Of a stretch of 64,000 nt of DNA, positions 61,443 through 64,000 are shown piece after piece. The position numbers and the translations under genes were made by a program. The notes beneath the pieces are model-generated. The model worked only from the letters and a program-made list of their open reading frames with translations. It was not told the origin of the DNA and searched no databases. Every line of letters begins with the position of its first letter. Positions within the stretch are counted from its first letter, which is position 1. Origin of the DNA: an uncultured Clostridia bacterium (GTDB taxonomy: Bacteria; Bacillota; Clostridia; Lachnospirales; Anaerotignaceae); NCBI GenBank assembly GCA_910587735.1, contig CAJUNT010000006.1:1-64000 (forward strand), in the 5' to 3' direction.

Positions 61443-62621
61443 TTATAATTTTCCAATTTGTTTCAAGAATGCTTCAATTTTACCGATAGCAAATTTCAAT
61501 TCATCCATAGAGTAAGCATAAGAAATTCTAATAAATCCTTCGCCACAATCACCAAATGCTGTACCAGGAACAACAGCTACTCTACCTTCAAAAAGCATTT
61601 TATCGCAGAATTCAGCAGATGTCAAACCTGTCAACTGTATAGATGGGAATACATAGAATGCGCCTTTTGGTTCAAAGCAAGTCATACCCAATCTATTAAA
61701 TTCGCTAATTAAGTATTTTCTTCTTTCATCATAAGATGCTCTCATTTCAGCCACGTCTTTATCACATTGTACAGGGTCTTTCAATGCTTCAATACCTGCG
61801 TATTGGCTCATTGTAGGAGCACACATAATAACATAAGCGTGTACTTTATTCATAGCTAATATCAAATCTTTAGGACCTGCTGCATATCCTAATCTCCAAC
61901 CTGTCATAGCAAAAGATTTTGCAAAGCCATTCAATACGATTGTTCTTTCATACATTCCAGGAATGGAAGCGATAGAAACGTGGTCTAAACCGCCATAAGT
62001 AAGTTCTGCATAAATTTCATCACTAATAACAAGTATGTCATGTTTAATCAATACAGGAGCGATTTTTTCCAAATCTGCTTTTTCCATAATACCGCCAGTA
62101 GGGTTATTTGGATATGGGAATATTAATGCTTTTGTTTTAGGTGTAATAGCAGATTCCAATTCTTCTGGTGTTAATCTAAATTCGTTTTCAACTTTTGTTG
62201 TTAAAACAACAGGAACACCACCCTGCAATGTAATACTTGGTTTGTAGGAAACATAAGAAGGTTCTACAACAAGAATTTCGTCGCCTGGTTCAATAATTGT
62301 TCTTAATGCAATATCGATTGCTTCAGAAGCACCAATTGTACAAAGAATTTGGTCAGCAGGGTCATATTTTGTATGGAATCTTCTATCAAGATAATCAGAA
62401 ATTACTTTTCTTAATTCAGGCATACCTTGGTTAGAAGAATATCTTGTCTTACCTTCTTTTAAAGAGTCTATTGCAGCCTGTCTAACGTGTTCAGGAGTTT
62501 TAAAATCTGGTTCGCCTACGCCCAATGAAACAACATCTTCCATTGTTGCAGCAACATCAAAAAATTTTCTAATACCAGATGGTGGCATTTCTTCAACGTG
62601 TTTTGCTATAAAATTTCTCAT
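61443..62621 (-). CDS. PLP-dependent class I/II aminotransferase
   Basis: Fold-type I aminotransferase, 392 aa, of the aspartate/aromatic (PatA/AraT-like) group. The PLP lysine is Lys235 in NGFAKSFAMTGWRLG; NNPTGG (172-177), SDEIYAELTYGG and the C-terminal GEGFIRISYAYS (substrate carboxylate Arg) are present. Preferred substrate (Asp, aromatic or Ala) cannot be told. Codon use is slightly richer in G/C than neighbours, suggesting good expression. Monocistronic. Confidence 0.93.
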   Translation of the reverse strand: MRNFIAKHVEEMPPSGIRKFFDVAATMEDVVSLGVGEPDFKTPEHVRQAAIDSLKEGKTRYSSNQGMPELRKVISDYLDRRFHTKYDPADQILCTIGASEAIDIALRTIIEPGDEILVVEPSYVSYKPSITLQGGVPVVLTTKVENEFRLTPEELESAITPKTKALIFPYPNNPTGGIMEKADLEKIAPVLIKHDILVISDEIYAELTYGGLDHVSIASIPGMYERTIVLNGFAKSFAMTGWRLGYAAGPKDLILAMNKVHAYVIMCAPTMSQYAGIEALKDPVQCDKDVAEMRASYDERRKYLISEFNRLGMTCFEPKGAFYVFPSIQLTGLTSAEFCDKMLFEGRVAVVPGTAFGDCGEGFIRISYAYSMDELKFAIGKIEAFLKQIGKL

Positions 62622-63013
62622 TGCAAATCAATCCTTTCAATAATTAAATGATAGAAACAATTTGTATTACTTCGTTGTATTTTATTTCATTGCTATACTG
62701 CTTTTTGAAGAATTGTGTTATTTTTTCAACATTCTTCATTGTTATATCAATAGCATACAATAAAATGCCATAAAAATCAATAGAAAAATACGATTTTGAC
62801 AAAAAATATTTATTTTTATATTTTGTTGTGGTATATACTGCTATTATTTTAATAGATAATTGCCTAAAAATATTATTTTTAAATGATTTATTTTACTTCT
62901 AAAATATGCCTTATATGACTAAAATGAATACATTTGACTAAAAAAATTTTCAAACTTGTGAAATATTTATCTGCCTTTTCAGACATAAATTTAAAATGAT
63001 ACATTTTATAAAA
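62622..63013. other. AT-rich intergenic region upstream of the aminotransferase
   Basis: No gene. It contains an inverted repeat GAAGAAT (62707-62713)/ATTCTTC (62731-62737) in the presumed leader of the aminotransferase. TTGACA-like text on the plus strand near 62806 has no gene to drive. Confidence 0.4.
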
Positions 63014-63472
63014 TTATACAATATTGAAAACATACATTCTTTCTGAAATACCTTCATTATCATTTACCATACACAAAAAGTTCCAACCACATTTTTCATA
63101 AAATGTTGTATGGTCTGTCACTAAATACAATTTTTTTATATCCATACTTTTCATATCTTTTATTACAAAATGTAATATCTGTTTTGCAATACCCTTTTTA
63201 CGATATTCTAACTCAACAAATAAAGCACATAAATTTGGTCGAAGATGTGTATACTCATGAAAATCATTTTCTATCACTCCAGCACCTGCTATTATGTCAT
63301 GATTTTCATTTATTACAATATACCATTGTGGTATATTATATTTTTTATTTATACATTGCTGTATACTATTTTCATACTCTTTTTGAGATATTCCCCACTT
63401 TGACGAAAACCATATTGCTGCTTTTTGTGCAAATTGTGAATTTTTACGTAATTTTATTATTTTATTTTGCAT
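63014..63472 (-). CDS. GNAT-family N-acetyltransferase
   Basis: About 152 aa, GNAT fold. The acetyl-CoA motif A is LCALFVELEYRKKGIAKQIL (pyrophosphate loop RKKGIA), with WYIVINENHDIIAGAGVIE before it and VTDHTTFYEKCGW after it. The acceptor is unknown. I chose the ATG at 63472 because AAAGGAAG lies about 10 nt upstream; a longer frame from 63505 has no ribosome binding site. It follows the AIR-synthase-like gene closely. Confidence 0.85.
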   Translation of the reverse strand: MQNKIIKLRKNSQFAQKAAIWFSSKWGISQKEYENSIQQCINKKYNIPQWYIVINENHDIIAGAGVIENDFHEYTHLRPNLCALFVELEYRKKGIAKQILHFVIKDMKSMDIKKLYLVTDHTTFYEKCGWNFLCMVNDNEGISERMYVFNIV

Positions 63473-63513
63473 AATTTCATTACTTCCTTTATTGTCATAC
63501 ATCACTTTGTTAT

Positions 63514-64000
63514 TTATTCAAATTTTACATTATACAATGCATCACTTTTAGGCTGATTTAATATACTAACTTTGCCATTTTTTATTATCTGCTTTTCTTT
63601 TTCTGTAATTTTTCCTATTATTGCACTTTCAATGCCTTGTTCTGACAGTGCCTGTACTATTTTCTCACCATCAAATGCCGTAATAATCATACTTCCGCTT
63701 GATATCAATTCATAAGGACTAATATGCCCTGCATGACAAATTGCTTTTGTTTCTTCTTTTACAGGTATTTTTTCTAATTCCACAGTAATACCTGTACCCG
63801 AACAATCTGCCACCTCCCAAACTGCCCCTAATATACCACCCTCTGTTACATCATGCATTGCAGTTGCGCCCATACTTTTCGCAATTTTACTTTCTTTTAT
63901 AACAGATAAAAAGCCTCTCATAGATTTTGCTTTTTGAAGTAAATGCTTATCTATTTTTTTATATAATATTGTTTCATATTCTTTTGCCAATATTACTGTT
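63514..64000 (-). CDS. AIR synthase/HypE-like protein, 3' part only
   Basis: C-terminal half of an AIR-synthase-related protein (PurM/HypE/ThiL fold). Visible: GATAMHDVTEGGILGAVWE and the glycine-containing SGSMIITAFDGEKIVQAL. The frame is open to the right edge, so the gene is cut by the window; the first Met-like codon (TTG) near 63990 is not a real start. HypE-like single proteins in Clostridia have undefined roles when not in hydrogenase operons. About 160 residues are seen. Confidence 0.85.
   Translation of the reverse strand, partial: TVILAKEYETILYKKIDKHLLQKAKSMRGFLSVIKESKIAKSMGATAMHDVTEGGILGAVWEVADCSGTGITVELEKIPVKEETKAICHAGHISPYELISSGSMIITAFDGEKIVQALSEQGIESAIIGKITEKEKQIIKNGKVSILNQPKSDALYNVKFE

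Noticed and set aside
62806..62840. Plus-strand TTGACA-like promoter in the spacer after the aminotransferase start
   Set aside because: There is no plus-strand gene downstream; TATTTT is a poor minus-10 and such matches are common in AT-rich DNA.
1..64000. CRISPR array, tRNA, rRNA, prophage or integrative element
   Set aside because: No regularly spaced repeats with spacers, no cloverleaf sequences, no rRNA blocks, and no integrase, terminase or conjugation genes were seen.

Overview
The window looks like chromosomal DNA of a low-GC, endospore-forming member of the Clostridia, most likely a gut-type Lachnospirales relative. The evidence is the AT-rich sequence with A/T-ending codons, the sporulation genes (spo0A, spoIVB, spoIVA, gpr, a SpoIID-domain protein), and gene orders typical of Firmicutes. 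There is no tRNA, rRNA, CRISPR array or prophage. Most of the window is housekeeping; the accessory material is concentrated between about 49 and 62 kb.

Layout. 1-12.7 kb (minus strand) is the classic run yicC-remA-gmk-rpoZ-priA-def-fmt-yugP-rsmB-rlmN-prpC-prkC. It ends at an IS200/IS605-like hairpin. 13-21.8 kb holds rqcH on the plus strand, spo0A on the minus strand, mtaD and a chemoreceptor gene on the plus strand, then spoIVB and a PspC gene. The usual spoIVB-spo0A neighbourhood is split by the two opposite-strand genes. 22-43 kb (minus strand) is a long cell-division, secretion and ribosome cluster: HlyD-like adaptor, yggS, sepF, yggT, ylmH, divIVA, aroB, lspA, rluD, pyrB-like, pyrC-like, smc, ftsY, an orphan gene, ylxM, ffh, rpsP, khpA, rimM, trmD, DUF402 and radC. 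43.3-48.3 kb has spoIVA, rpsT, gpr and an ACT/UPF0210 pair. 48.3-64 kb is a mosaic: lipoproteins, an acyltransferase, a SLOG-family/XRE pair, a SpoIID-SLH lipoprotein, a structured non-coding RNA with its own promoter and terminator, a second LspA-like protein, fba, a metallo-hydrolase, a small XRE cassette, an aminotransferase, a GNAT protein and the 3' end of an AIR-synthase-like gene.

The most notable observations are these. (1) The pyrB-pyrC pair has intact, overlapping reading frames, but both products have lost several catalytic residues, so they look like a pseudo-enzyme pair in the ancestral lspA-rluD-pyr position. (2) An intergenic repeat family with three consecutive hairpins occurs about six times. 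The hairpin arms differ between copies yet still pair. Two inverted pairs of copies bracket small XRE-regulator cassettes. (3) An independent structured RNA of about 190 nt lies at 57.4-57.6 kb. (4) A second LspA-like protein has Glu in place of one catalytic Asp.

Limits: everything was read by eye. Family names rest on motif recognition and remembered family features, not on database searches. Promoter and operator calls are pattern matches only.
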